Source: Rheinheimera tangshanensis
Lineage (GTDB): Bacteria > Pseudomonadota > Gammaproteobacteria > Enterobacterales > Alteromonadaceae
Direction: 5' to 3'
Length of the DNA: 64,000 nucleotides
Assembly (NCBI RefSeq): GCF_014645135.1
Contig: NZ_BMLH01000011.1
Coordinates: 62,001-126,000, forward strand
Shown here piece by piece: positions 34,783 through 43,952 of this stretch; position 1 is the first letter of the stretch; the number at the start of each line of letters is the position of its first letter. The notes below the pieces were generated by a model, which was not told where the DNA came from, ran no database searches, and saw only the letters and a list, made by a program, of their open reading frames with translations. The position numbers and the translations under genes were made by a program.

Positions 34783-36668
34783 AATACTCTTTAATCGCCA
34801 CCTTAGTTTCAGCTGCCATGCTGATGGCCTGTCAGGCGCAAAGCCAACATAGCGCCGCAGTTGATTCGGCTGCTACTGTATATGCTGAATTAAATACCAC
34901 AGCAGGGCAGTTTCAAAGCTCTGCTACTGCCTTAGTCTGGCAGGATGGCAAAGGTGCAGTGATCGAACAATGGCCTGGTGTATTTCGCCGTTTAAAAGCT
35001 TTGCCCCAAACCGATGGCTCTGTGTTACTGGCTGCTATTGAAACGGAAAGCAATCAGCTGCACTGGTGGCAACTGCAAGGTAAAACAGTACAGCGCTCTG
35101 GCAAGCAGTTGGTCAGCCAACTGGTGGTGGACGATGTATGCTGGTATCAAAGTGCAGAAAACAAACAACTTAGCCTGTTTTTAATAGGTGACAGAGGTGT
35201 GGGTGAGCAGTGGTTACTGGCGCAGGATTCCAAATTTTTAGCTGCGCCTTTATCTATCCGTACTCTAAACCTGCCCACAGATGCCACAGCTTGTGCTGTG
35301 GATCAGCAAAAAGGCACCTTGTATCTGGCGGAAGGCGCAACAGCGCTCTGGTCTTATAATGCCGAAGTAGAAGCCGATGAAGGCCGCCGCCTGATTGACG
35401 TGCAGGCACCATTAGGCAAATTAACAGCTGAAGTGAAAGCGCTGGAATTAACTGCCAACGGTACTTTATTAGCCTTACAGGAAGAACCTGCTTTGTTGCA
35501 AAGTTATCAAACCCAAGGTGATGATTTGGTGTGGCAACAGAGCAAAGCCATCCCCGCACTGGAATCCGCAGAGCAGTTAGGCCTGTCTGCCGGCATCTTG
35601 TCTGTGGTCAGTGAAGAGGGTCAGCATACACAATTAAAAGATGAAGCCTATCAGGCTCAAGCGGCTGTATTACCAGAGCGTGCCACTTTACCTATGCAGC
35701 AGTTAAGCCCAACCTTGGAAACCGTGGCCGTCAGCTACAGAGGGGATGCCATAGACGATCCTGCCGTCTGGCAGAATAAGAAAAATCCTGACAACAGCCG
35801 TATTTTAGCCACGGATAAAAGAGCCGGTGTGGCTGTTTACACTATGAAAGGTGAGCAGCTGCAGTTTTTACAGGTGGGCCGGGTCAACAATATTGACCTG
35901 CGTTATGGCCTGGAGTATCAGGGTAAAAAACAGGATATAGCGGCTGCGACCTTAAGAGCTGATAACTCGGTGCAGCTGTTTGCAATAGATGCAGAGGGGC
36001 AGGTGAACACAGCGCTGAAATTTGCTACACCTTTTAGCGATATTTATGGTTTGTGTTTGTATCAGTCCAAACGCAGCGGCCAGACTTATGTGTTTGCCAA
36101 TGACAAAGATGGCACAGTATTGCAGTACCAGATTAGCTCCAGTGGCCAGCACTGGAGTGCCAAAGAAGTGCGGCGTTTAAAAGTGCCAAGTCAACCTGAA
36201 GGTTGTGTTGCTGATGATCAGAATGACCTGCTGTTTTTGGGCGAAGAAGATGTGGGGATTTGGCGTTTTTCCGCTGATGCCAAAGCGGATACCCAAGGCG
36301 AGCTGGTCATAAAAGCTGATGGCGATGTGCTGGTGGCTGATGTGGAAGGTTTAGCCCTGTTGCCTGGAAAAGCTGGAAAGCCATCCTATTTACTGGCATC
36401 CAGTCAAGGCAATGACAGTTATGTGTTGTTTCAAACTACAGCCCCTTATAAAGCCGTAGCCCGCTTTCGTATTCGTTTAAATGCAGAGCTGGGCATAGAT
36501 GGCAGTTCAGAAACCGATGGTCTGGAGCTAACCACTTTGTCCTTGGGTAAAGGTTTTGAACAAGGTGCTGTGATAGTGCAGGATGGTCGTAATCGTATGC
36601 CGGAGCAGGGCCAGAATCTGAAGCTGGTGCCTTTAGAGCAGGTATTGGAATTACTGCCTGCTCATTGA
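34779..36668 (+). CDS. Beta-propeller phytase lipoprotein with a second, degenerate propeller half
   Basis: A 629-aa 3-phytase that releases phosphate from calcium-phytate. Lipoprotein signal with LMACQAQ (Cys19). The C-terminal half (about 325-629) is a complete beta-propeller phytase: DAIDDPAVW, ATDKRAGVAVY, NNIDLRYGL, QPEGCVADD, EEDVGIWRF, DVEGLAL, SSQGNDSYVLF, ETDGLEL. The N-terminal half (about 25-320) is a diverged copy: ACAVDQQKGTLYLAEGATAL parallels GCVADDQNDLLFLGEEDVGI, but the DDPAVW and PEG active-site pieces are missing. Dual-domain phytases of Bacillus have a similar plan, in which the partial domain aids activity. The start at 34779 overlaps the previous stop. Last gene of the operon. 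Confidence 0.93.
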   Translation: MKYSLIATLVSAAMLMACQAQSQHSAAVDSAATVYAELNTTAGQFQSSATALVWQDGKGAVIEQWPGVFRRLKALPQTDGSVLLAAIETESNQLHWWQLQGKTVQRSGKQLVSQLVVDDVCWYQSAENKQLSLFLIGDRGVGEQWLLAQDSKFLAAPLSIRTLNLPTDATACAVDQQKGTLYLAEGATALWSYNAEVEADEGRRLIDVQAPLGKLTAEVKALELTANGTLLALQEEPALLQSYQTQGDDLVWQQSKAIPALESAEQLGLSAGILSVVSEEGQHTQLKDEAYQAQAAVLPERATLPMQQLSPTLETVAVSYRGDAIDDPAVWQNKKNPDNSRILATDKRAGVAVYTMKGEQLQFLQVGRVNNIDLRYGLEYQGKKQDIAAATLRADNSVQLFAIDAEGQVNTALKFATPFSDIYGLCLYQSKRSGQTYVFANDKDGTVLQYQISSSGQHWSAKEVRRLKVPSQPEGCVADDQNDLLFLGEEDVGIWRFSADAKADTQGELVIKADGDVLVADVEGLALLPGKAGKPSYLLASSQGNDSYVLFQTTAPYKAVARFRIRLNAELGIDGSSETDGLELTTLSLGKGFEQGAVIVQDGRNRMPEQGQNLKLVPLEQVLELLPAH

Positions 36669-36691
36669 GAACAGAATAGATAGCGCTCAAC

Positions 36692-36725
36692 AAAAGGCCG
36701 GTGTTTGACTAAACACCGGCCTTTT
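36692..36725. terminator. Rho-independent terminator after the phytase operon
   Basis: AAAAGGCCGGTGTTT (36692-36706), loop GACT shared with the arm, AAACACCGGCCTTTT to 36725: a long GC-rich stem flanked by A and T runs, so it can act in both directions. It ends the phytase operon and also the minus-strand SIMPL/lipoprotein unit. Confidence 0.9.
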
Positions 36726-36767
36726 CACACGTCCTGCCAAATTAAAATAAAAACAAAAAATCAAAAC

Positions 36768-36950
36768 TTAACATTTACCTTTTTTCGCTTGTCCTGGCGG
36801 GCAATGTTTGCCGTGACCATGACCTTCGACTATGACACCAGGCACCAGAACTTTAGGTGGTTCAACTGTGACACTAGGACCTCTGACGGCACAGCCTGTT
36901 AGACCTGACATCATCACTACTGCAACAACTAAAGCTGAATAGATACGCAT
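36768..36950 (-). CDS. Small lipoprotein, paralogue of the next gene
   Basis: A 60-aa lipoprotein: hydrophobic start, lipobox LTGCAVRGP, then VTVEPP and a tail rich in Gly, His, Lys and Cys (HGHGKHCPPGQAKKGKC). The segment around the lipobox is nearly identical to that of the 78-aa protein at 37030-37266 (TGCAVRGP-x-V-x-VEPP), so they are paralogues. No known function. The His/Cys-rich tail could bind metal. Probably cotranscribed with the upstream lipoprotein and SIMPL genes. Confidence 0.75.
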   Translation of the reverse strand: MRIYSALVVAVVMMSGLTGCAVRGPSVTVEPPKVLVPGVIVEGHGHGKHCPPGQAKKGKC

Positions 36951-37029
36951 TTTTTTCCCTTTTATTTAAACTTACCCGCTTAGCTTAGAGCGAATTCCAA
37001 CACTTGTACAATCTGAAGTGTCAATCCGC

Positions 37030-37266
37030 TCAGTCATCATGACGGTGGTAATGGCGTTTATGTTTTTTGTGCTTTTTATGATAGTGCCTGTCTTGGTAAT
37101 AATGGCGTTCCTCAACCACTATGACGCTTGGTCTGGGCTCCACTATCACAGCTGGTCCGTAATAAACCGGAGGCTCAACCCAAACCGTAGGGCCTCGTAC
37201 CGCACAACCTGTCAGTGTTAGCAGTGCGGCTATAGTTGTGGTCATCAACAATGCTTTTTTCATCAT
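37030..37266 (-). CDS. Small His/Lys-rich lipoprotein
   Basis: A 78-aa lipoprotein: signal with LTLTGCAVRGP lipobox, a proline-rich VWVEPPVYYGPAVIVEPR stretch, then a strikingly basic, histidine-rich tail (ERHYYQDRHYHKKHKKHKRH and HRHDD). The tail holds about nine histidines and could bind divalent metal, nucleic acid or acidic polymer; function is unknown. Two ATGs (37266, 37263) follow CGGAG; the second is better spaced. It starts 12 bases after the SIMPL gene stop, so one transcript is likely. Confidence 0.8.
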   Translation of the reverse strand: MMKKALLMTTTIAALLTLTGCAVRGPTVWVEPPVYYGPAVIVEPRPSVIVVEERHYYQDRHYHKKHKKHKRHYHRHDD

Positions 37267-37278
37267 AAGCTCCGTCTG

Positions 37279-37986
37279 TTAATCTGACAGGTAGTAGTCA
37301 ACTGTCGCTACTACTCTGACTTTTTTGATATAAGGGGTATTGCTGTCCCGATCAGTAATGCTGAATTGGCCCTGACTTGCCGTTTTGATTTTGCCCAGTT
37401 TACTGTCCGAATCAGCGGCAAATTTAGTGGCGACCTCACGGGCGTTGCGAGTCGCCTCCTCAATCATGTCGGGTTTTAATTCGTTTAAACCACTGAAGAT
37501 AAATTCGGGTTTACTGTCGTAATCCTGACCCGCTATAGCTATGCCTGTTTTACTCAGTTCCAATAACTTCGCCATCGCCTGATGCACTAAATCGACATTG
37601 CTGCTGTACACAGTCACGGTAGAGCTGGCGGTGTAACGCATCTGATTGGCGTTGGGGTCGTAATAACCCGCCTGACGATCGACAATTTGTGGCACTGCAA
37701 TAGTGATTTCTTTTTGACTAAAGCCCTGCAACTTTAAAAACGCCTGAATTTGCTCGTTTTTACGTTCAAGATTGGCGACCAAAGTGGTTAGGTTATTGTC
37801 GACCTCATTAAATTTAATAGGCCAGATGACGCTGTCTGCGGCCACTTCACGCTCCGACAAACCTTTGACCTGAACTACACGTTCCATAGCCCTGAATTCA
37901 ATCACGCTGCTGGCTAAGATGGCGCTACCTGCGACCATACCTGCGGCTAGTATTGCGGCAGCAACCCAAGAGAGGGACTGTTGCAT
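37279..37986 (-). CDS. SIMPL-domain (DUF541) periplasmic protein
   Basis: A 235-aa protein with an N-terminal membrane anchor or signal (about 6-28) and one SIMPL/DUF541 domain: VVQVKGLSEREVAADS at the start, VYSSNVDLVHQAM and EATRNAREVATKFAADS towards the end. Family members (for example E. coli YggE, Brucella BP26) are periplasmic and linked to stress tolerance, but the biochemical role is unknown. First gene of a minus-strand set with two small lipoproteins. Confidence 0.88.
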   Translation of the reverse strand: MQQSLSWVAAAILAAGMVAGSAILASSVIEFRAMERVVQVKGLSEREVAADSVIWPIKFNEVDNNLTTLVANLERKNEQIQAFLKLQGFSQKEITIAVPQIVDRQAGYYDPNANQMRYTASSTVTVYSSNVDLVHQAMAKLLELSKTGIAIAGQDYDSKPEFIFSGLNELKPDMIEEATRNAREVATKFAADSDSKLGKIKTASQGQFSITDRDSNTPYIKKVRVVATVDYYLSD

Positions 37987-38144
37987 ATAAACTCCTGTTC
38001 TTTAGATAAGTTCAGTGTATGCAGAGTAGCTGAATGGCTGATTAATGCCTTGAGCACTTGGGTATAGTTGGCAAAAACATGCTGGTGCCTTTGCATCTGG
38101 CCCTTTATTATGGAAGCTCAGACTTCTATTTCAGACGAACTTTT

Positions 38145-38888
38145 ATGCAAATTGAACAGAGCAAAGTCAGCTTAACAACGGCAACAGGGCCTATGTTGGT
38201 GTATCAGTATCAGCCGCTGGGCGCAGCCACAGCAGGTAAAACTTATCCTGCAATTTTGTTTTATTCAGAGATTTTCCAGCAAACTGCGCCTATAGCGCGT
38301 AGCGCCGTTATGCTCGCCAGTCATGGTTTTGTGGTGCTGGTGCCTGAGATTTTTCATGAGTTAAATCCGCCGGGTACTGTGCTTGCCTACGACGATGCAG
38401 GCAAAGACAAAGGCAATCAGGATAAATGGACTAAACCGTTGGAAAGGTACGATAGCGATAATCAGGCCCTGTTGGATTATTTAAAGACGTTGCCCTATGT
38501 CCGGCCAGAGGTGGGGGCTATGGGAGTTTGTATTGGTGGTCATCTGGCGTTTCGTGCTGCACTCAATCCGGCGATTAAAGCCACCTATTGTTTGTATGCC
38601 ACAGATTTACACAGCGATACTTTGCCTTGCGGTAAAGGCCAGCAGACCCTGGACCGTGCCGCTGATATTCAGGGCGAATTGGTGATGGTCTGGGGCAAAC
38701 AAGACCCTCATGTATCCGCTGAAGGACGGCAGAAAGTCTACCAAAAGCTGATCGAAGCTAATCTTCGTTTTAGCTGGCATGAATACAATGCCCAACACGC
38801 TTTTATGCGCGATGAAGGTGAACGTTACGACGCCGCATTAGCGCTGCAGAACTATCAGCAGGCAGTAGCTTTGTTTTTTCGAATGTAA
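38145..38888 (+). CDS. Dienelactone-hydrolase-family protein
   Basis: A 247-aa cytoplasmic alpha/beta hydrolase. The nucleophile elbow is MGVCIGGH (Cys in place of Ser, as in carboxymethylenebutenolidase), the acid is the Asp of VWGKQDPHV and the base the His of NAQHAFMRDEG. True dienelactone hydrolases act in chlorocatechol breakdown, but no such genes are near, so the substrate is open. The start is chosen at 38145 because MQIEQSKVSL matches family N-termini; no good ribosome site is seen there, and in-frame ATGs at 38079 and 38058 remain possible. Confidence 0.85.
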   Translation: MQIEQSKVSLTTATGPMLVYQYQPLGAATAGKTYPAILFYSEIFQQTAPIARSAVMLASHGFVVLVPEIFHELNPPGTVLAYDDAGKDKGNQDKWTKPLERYDSDNQALLDYLKTLPYVRPEVGAMGVCIGGHLAFRAALNPAIKATYCLYATDLHSDTLPCGKGQQTLDRAADIQGELVMVWGKQDPHVSAEGRQKVYQKLIEANLRFSWHEYNAQHAFMRDEGERYDAALALQNYQQAVALFFRM

Positions 38889-38935
38889 TATATTTGTTTA
38901 ACAATTGTGTTTATATTGTTTTGTAAGGACAGGGA

Positions 38936-40882
38936 ATGTTTAATCAATGTGTTAAATTCATTGTTGCTTTGGTGTGGCTGTTCTCCTCATTCAGCCTGAT
39001 TGCAGCCTCCACTGATATCACAGCCTTATTGGCTAAACACGATACCTACTCCAACGTGAAAATTGCGCCTGATGGTAAACATCTTGCTGTAGTGGTGCGG
39101 CTGGAGAATAAAAGAGCCTTGCTATTTATTCAACTGGACGGATTTAAGCCTGCAGGTCAAATCAAATTCCCGGGCGATATTGAAGTGGGTGATTATCACT
39201 GGGTAAACAATGAACGTGTTGTGATCAGCCTGGCTGAAGCCTCTCCCTGGGATGCCGAACCTAAGTTTTATGGTGAGCTTTATGCCGTGAATTATACAGG
39301 GAAAAAAGGCGAAATGATTTTTGGCTTCAGGGTGGACGAGAGTTCAAACTTTAGTCGTATCCGAGCGAAGGAGGCCAAAAGAGCTTGGGGAGAGGTGATC
39401 GACACTCTGCAACATGACGATGACAACATTCTTATTTCCAGTACCCAATGGACAGTAAGAGGGGAGCACCACTCTGAATTATTGTTGCTCAATACCTATA
39501 CTGGCAGGTCTAAAAAAATTGCAGTTTCGCCAGCACCAAACAGCCAGATCCTGACCAATAGTCAAGGGGAAATCCGAGCAGCTGTGGTGCTGACAGAAGA
39601 TTACAGTAGCGAGCTTTATTACTATGAGCAGAAGAAATGGCATCAGATCCCATCGGATAAATTTGGCGAAAGGCTGACTGCTATAGCGGTCAACAACTCG
39701 GATGATGGACTAATCATTCTTGATCAATTTAACGCCAAGCAGCAGGGGCTCTCGGAGTTGAAATTCACAGATGCCAGCAGACGTTTAATTTATCGCGACC
39801 CCGTTGTCGAGGTGAGCTCTGTTGCTCTTACCCAAAAGGAACGCCAAGCCTATGCGTTAAGAGTGGATGATGGTAAACCTGCCTACCTTATTTTAGAGGG
39901 GCAACAAAAAGAAGCCCAAATATTCAAAGAGTTGGTTGCCGCTCTGCCAGGAAGTGCAGTGCATATTACCAGTAGGACAGATGACGATAATATCTGGGTG
40001 GTTTTTAGTTATAGTGATGATCACGCTGGTACTTATTATCTGTATCGAAAAGACAAAAATTCGTTAGTCGAATTAATGCAACGTAAACCTGAATTGAGCC
40101 AAATCCAGTTTGCAAAAACAGAACCTGTTCAATTTAGTGCTTCTGATCAAACCAAAGTGCACGGCTATATCACCAGAGCAGCCAAAGCGGACAGCAAATC
40201 TATGGTGGTCCTTGTACATGGCGGCCCACATGGTATTCGTGATTATTGGGGCTTTGATAATGAGGTTCAACTGTTGAGTCAGGCAGGTTTTAACGTGCTA
40301 CAGGTGAATTACCGTGGCTCTGGCGGCTATGGTGCTGATTTTCTGAAAGCGGGTTATCGGCAGTGGGGCGGGGCTGTGCAGCAAGATATTATTGCCGGGA
40401 CTCGGTGGGCTATCAGTCAGGGTTATGCTGAGCAAGGGAAAATATGCATTATGGGCACATCCTTTGGTGGTTATTCTGCAGTTCAGTCTGCAGCCATAGA
40501 GCCTGATTTGTTCAGCTGCGCAGTAGCGGTATCTGGAGTTTATGAGTTGAATTTAATGAAAACTGATGGGGATGTGCCGCTACGCTCTTTTGGTATTTCT
40601 TATCTGGATGAAGTGCTGGGGACTGATCCAGAGGAACTGAAGTTATTTTCTCCGGTCCACAGAGTCGCCACGCTAAAGGCGCCTTTGTTGTTAGCTCATG
40701 GTAAAAAAGACAAACGGGCTCCGATGTCTCAGGCTGAAGCTTTACGAGAAGCTCTGGATAAACACAATAAAACCTATAAATGGCTTGAATTTGATAATGA
40801 GCGCCATGGCTTTTATGACCCGGAAAACAGGCAACATTACTTTGAACAGGTGACTCAGTTTATTCGTCAGCATACCCACTGA
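38936..40882 (+). CDS. S9-family prolyl oligopeptidase-type peptidase
   Basis: A 648-aa secreted serine peptidase: signal peptide (about 1-25), an N-terminal seven-bladed propeller (about 30-385), and a C-terminal alpha/beta-hydrolase (about 390-648). Catalytic Ser lies in MGTSFGGYSA, Asp in AHGKKDKRAP and His in ERHGFYDP; the HGGPHG oxyanion region is intact. This is the acylaminoacyl/dipeptidyl-peptidase branch, which cleaves short peptides in the periplasm. AAGGACAGGGA directly precedes ATG. A strong terminator follows, so it is a single gene. Confidence 0.92.
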   Translation: MFNQCVKFIVALVWLFSSFSLIAASTDITALLAKHDTYSNVKIAPDGKHLAVVVRLENKRALLFIQLDGFKPAGQIKFPGDIEVGDYHWVNNERVVISLAEASPWDAEPKFYGELYAVNYTGKKGEMIFGFRVDESSNFSRIRAKEAKRAWGEVIDTLQHDDDNILISSTQWTVRGEHHSELLLLNTYTGRSKKIAVSPAPNSQILTNSQGEIRAAVVLTEDYSSELYYYEQKKWHQIPSDKFGERLTAIAVNNSDDGLIILDQFNAKQQGLSELKFTDASRRLIYRDPVVEVSSVALTQKERQAYALRVDDGKPAYLILEGQQKEAQIFKELVAALPGSAVHITSRTDDDNIWVVFSYSDDHAGTYYLYRKDKNSLVELMQRKPELSQIQFAKTEPVQFSASDQTKVHGYITRAAKADSKSMVVLVHGGPHGIRDYWGFDNEVQLLSQAGFNVLQVNYRGSGGYGADFLKAGYRQWGGAVQQDIIAGTRWAISQGYAEQGKICIMGTSFGGYSAVQSAAIEPDLFSCAVAVSGVYELNLMKTDGDVPLRSFGISYLDEVLGTDPEELKLFSPVHRVATLKAPLLLAHGKKDKRAPMSQAEALREALDKHNKTYKWLEFDNERHGFYDPENRQHYFEQVTQFIRQHTH

Positions 40883-40931
40883 TCAGTCCAGATCCGGTTT
40901 CAAGGGGTTGTGAATGCTCAGCTCTGGGGTA

Positions 40932-40967
40932 AAATAAAGGCTATCTGGCGATAGCCTTTATTTATTT
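40932..40967 (+). terminator. Rho-independent terminator of the S9 peptidase gene
   Basis: AAATAAAGGCTATC (40932-40945), loop TGGC, GATAGCCTTTATTT (40950-40963): a perfect 14-bp stem followed by ATTTAG. It sits only 13 bases before the rlmC start, so rlmC must either be read through or start from a promoter inside the peptidase gene. Confidence 0.88.
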
Positions 40968-40979
40968 AGTTGAGAATCT

Positions 40980-42116
40980 ATGTTTTGTCGTGAATTTGCG
41001 GAAGGTCGGTGCCACTCCTGTGCTCATTTAGCTGAACCTTATCCTGCACAGTTGGAGACAAAGCAGCACTCTTTGCAACAACTGTTGGAACCCTTTCATC
41101 CTGAAGTTCTGTTGTTCCCCGTAGCCAGTGAAGAACAAGGTTTTCGGACCAAAGCCAAAATGGTGGTGTCGGGCAGTAAAGATCAGCCTGTGCTGGGTAT
41201 TCTTACTGACCGGACAGCTGTTGATTTATCGGCTTGTCCTTTGTATCCACCTTCATTTGCGCCAGCTTTTGCTCTGATCAAAAGTTTTATACAACGCGCA
41301 GGCTTAACTCCTTACCAGGTGGAACAAAAACAAGGCGAGCTGAAATTTGTTCTGCTTAGTCAAAGTCAGCACTCCGCTCGCTTTATGCTGCGTTTTGTGT
41401 TGCGTTCTAAAAACTGTCTTGCGTCGATTCAAAAACACTTACCCTGGCTGCAACAGCAATGGCCAGAGTTAGAGGTGTGTTCTGTGAATGTGCAGCCCGT
41501 GCATATGGCAGTGCTGGAAGGGCCTGAGGAAGTCCTGTTAACTTTGCAGGATGTCTTGCGGGAAGAGTTAAACGATATCCCTCTGTATTTAACTCCGCAA
41601 AGCTTTTTTCAGACCAATACAGCCGTAGCTGCAGCTTTATATGCTACCGCCAAAGACTGGGCTGAAGCTATTCCCGGAAAACGACTGTGGGATTTATTTT
41701 GTGGGATCGGAGGCTTTGGCTTACATCTGGCGCGGGATAACAAATGGGATTTAACTGGTATTGAAATCGCGCCTAAAGCCATCGCCAGCGCAACACGCTC
41801 AGCTGCAGAATTGGCGTTGACCGGAGTGACTTTTCAGGCGTTGGATGCCGCTGCTTTTGCAAAAGCCTCTACCTGTGCTCCTGATTTATTAGTGGTGAAT
41901 CCGCCCAGACGCGGTTTAGGAGCCGCGCTTTGTCAGTCTGTTCTGGCGCTACAACCTGCCTGGCTCATGTATTCCAGTTGTAATCCTCAGAGCCTGGCCA
42001 GTGATTTGGCTATGCTTAGCCAGGATTACCAACTGTCAAAGGTACAGTTGTTTGATATGTTTCCTCACACGGATCATGCGGAAGTGTTAACCTTGTTACA
42101 AAGACGTCCGTTGTAA
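40980..42116 (+). CDS. rlmC: 23S rRNA (uracil747-C5)-methyltransferase RlmC
   Basis: SAM-dependent methyltransferase making m5U747 in 23S rRNA (378 aa). The iron-sulfur cysteines typical of RlmC are at residues 3, 11 and 14 (CREFAEGRCHSC) and in DLSACPLY. The methylase core has DLFCGIGGFGLHLA, VVNPPRRGLG and the catalytic cysteine in YSSCNPQSLASDL, and the end carries the Glu general base in HTDHAEVLTLL. The N-terminus, beginning directly with the cluster and no TRAM domain, separates it from RlmD and TrmA. Confidence 0.94.
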   Translation: MFCREFAEGRCHSCAHLAEPYPAQLETKQHSLQQLLEPFHPEVLLFPVASEEQGFRTKAKMVVSGSKDQPVLGILTDRTAVDLSACPLYPPSFAPAFALIKSFIQRAGLTPYQVEQKQGELKFVLLSQSQHSARFMLRFVLRSKNCLASIQKHLPWLQQQWPELEVCSVNVQPVHMAVLEGPEEVLLTLQDVLREELNDIPLYLTPQSFFQTNTAVAAALYATAKDWAEAIPGKRLWDLFCGIGGFGLHLARDNKWDLTGIEIAPKAIASATRSAAELALTGVTFQALDAAAFAKASTCAPDLLVVNPPRRGLGAALCQSVLALQPAWLMYSSCNPQSLASDLAMLSQDYQLSKVQLFDMFPHTDHAEVLTLLQRRPL

Positions 42117-42265
42117 GTGACTCAGTAATTTATATATTTTTGTATTTTCCCTGTCCAAGATCTAAATCTGCTGCTAATTTTTTATCAGTATTTTCATTTC
42201 CCTGTTTTTAATTTATGTCCGTGGAATATTGTTCTATCGCGGACTTGCTAAGGAGAGTGTTGTTA

Positions 42266-43834
42266 ATGCGCAAGAACCTGCCTGTGACTGACAAAGAACG
42301 TACTTTTCCAAAAGAGCAGCAGCTCATCTCTTCAACGGACATTAAAGGTACAATTTTGCATTGTAATGATGCTTTTGTGTCTATAAGTGGATTTAGCAAA
42401 GAGGAGCTGGTCGGTAAACCTCACAGTATTGTGCGGCATCCTGATATGCCTGAGGCGGCTTTTAAAACTATGTGGGGCTATTTACAGCAAGGTAAACCCT
42501 GGATGGGGCTGGTTAAAAACCGCTGTAAAAATGGAGATTATTATTGGGTCAATGCCTATGTCACTCCTGTGACTGAGCATGGCCGGGTGGTAGGGTATGA
42601 ATCGGTACGTACTTTGCCCAGCAGGGCTCAGGTCGAGCATGCAGAGCAACTGTATAAAGCGATTAACGCGGGTAAAAATACCGAAAAGGCGGCATCGGAT
42701 CTGGCTGCAGATTTACGCTGGGCCGTGATGCCACTGTTGGCGGTGATGCTATCTTTGGTGCTGTGGTGGGCTATCGGATCTACTGCAGCTGCTATCGCTT
42801 TTATTATCACGGCCTTATTTAGTTATGGTTTAGGTGTGTATCGCCTGAAGCAATCGTTAAGTGGTTTAGTGGAGTTATTGCCCACTCCTTTTACTGATCC
42901 ATTAGCGGTGGCGTCTTATGCAAAACATCAGGGGCGATTAGGGCAGTTGGAAGTCGCTTTACTTGCTGAGAGCGCGCACTTAAATACAGTTCTCACCCGG
43001 ATTGAAGACGCGTCGACCAAAGTGGCGATGCAGTCGGAGCAGGTCAGGCATTTATCTGTCGATGCAGCGGACAGTATTCGTAAGCAGCAGATGCAAACGG
43101 AGCAAGTAGCCACAGCCATGAACCAGATGACGACCACTATTGCTGAAGTATCTTCTCATGTGCAGGATACTGCGAGTAAAGCGGATGATGCTGATGCGTT
43201 AGCTCGTTCAGGTTCGACTGTGGCGGGACAAACCCGTGGCGCTATGCAGCAGTTACAAAAAACGGTCAATGATATCAGTCAGTCGGTGGCAGATTTGGCT
43301 GAGCAAACCAATAAAATAGTTGGCGCAGCCCAAATCATTGAACAAATAGCTGAACAAACTAACTTGCTTGCGCTTAATGCAGCTATTGAAGCGGCGCGTG
43401 CTGGTGATCAAGGCCGAGGATTTGCTGTGGTGGCCGATGAAGTAAGGCAACTGGCTTCCCGCACTACCGCATCCACTAAAGAGATTTATGAGATTATTCA
43501 GCAGCTCTCTGCAAAAGCCAAAGCGTCGGTGCAGGTCGCGGAGAGTGGTCGTAAGGACGCTGAATTGGGTGTGACTCAGGTTGCTCAGGCAGAAAAAGCG
43601 CTGGAAGGTATTAGTGTCGCTGTCAGCAGTATAGCGGCTATGGCTGGACAAATGGCTGCAGCCGTGGAAGAGCAGGCTCATGTAGCTGAGGATATTAACC
43701 AGCAAATTGTCAGTATTTCCGATTTAGCCACTACCTCATTAAATCAGGGGACTGCAGTCAGCGAGAGTGGTAAGGATTTACAGAATACCTCAGAGCAGTT
43801 GCACGAATTGGTCGAGCGGTTCCGTAAAGTCTAG
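42266..43834 (+). CDS. Aer-like methyl-accepting chemotaxis protein with PAS domain
   Basis: A 522-aa energy/redox taxis receptor. An N-terminal cytoplasmic PAS domain (about 10-120: [31 protein letters not shown]) resembles that of Aer, which binds FAD. Two close membrane segments follow (about 155-200), then a long coiled-coil signalling domain whose hairpin tip ([35 protein letters not shown]) is canonical. No periplasmic sensor is present. The start is 42266, with AAGGAG 10 bases upstream and the [12 protein letters not shown]-terminus typical of the family. A monocistronic gene, with a 14-bp inverted repeat after it. Confidence 0.93.
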   Translation: MRKNLPVTDKERTFPKEQQLISSTDIKGTILHCNDAFVSISGFSKEELVGKPHSIVRHPDMPEAAFKTMWGYLQQGKPWMGLVKNRCKNGDYYWVNAYVTPVTEHGRVVGYESVRTLPSRAQVEHAEQLYKAINAGKNTEKAASDLAADLRWAVMPLLAVMLSLVLWWAIGSTAAAIAFIITALFSYGLGVYRLKQSLSGLVELLPTPFTDPLAVASYAKHQGRLGQLEVALLAESAHLNTVLTRIEDASTKVAMQSEQVRHLSVDAADSIRKQQMQTEQVATAMNQMTTTIAEVSSHVQDTASKADDADALARSGSTVAGQTRGAMQQLQKTVNDISQSVADLAEQTNKIVGAAQIIEQIAEQTNLLALNAAIEAARAGDQGRGFAVVADEVRQLASRTTASTKEIYEIIQQLSAKAKASVQVAESGRKDAELGVTQVAQAEKALEGISVAVSSIAAMAGQMAAAVEEQAHVAEDINQQIVSISDLATTSLNQGTAVSESGKDLQNTSEQLHELVERFRKV

Positions 43835-43862
43835 AGCCTGTTCACTTTTAGATTGATTAGAA

Positions 43863-43900
43863 CTGAAGTTGCAGTGGGCAACAACGCACTGCAACTTCAG
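43863..43900. terminator. Perfect 14-bp inverted repeat between convergent genes
   Basis: CTGAAGTTGCAGTG (43863-43876), 10-base loop, CACTGCAACTTCAG (43887-43900). No U-tract follows on either side. It contains GAAGTTGCAG, also seen at the left end of family 1 repeats, so it may be a related palindrome acting as a transcript stop between the chemoreceptor and the SixA-like gene. Confidence 0.6.
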
Positions 43901-43952
43901 ATACTGCGAGCTGGACGACAACCTTAGCGCTTTTGTTTCATCTGGCTTTGAT

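Noticed and set aside
43253-43705. A 150-codon open frame antisense to the chemoreceptor gene
   Set aside because: It mirrors the conserved signalling domain in another frame; length follows from the codon bias of the real gene.
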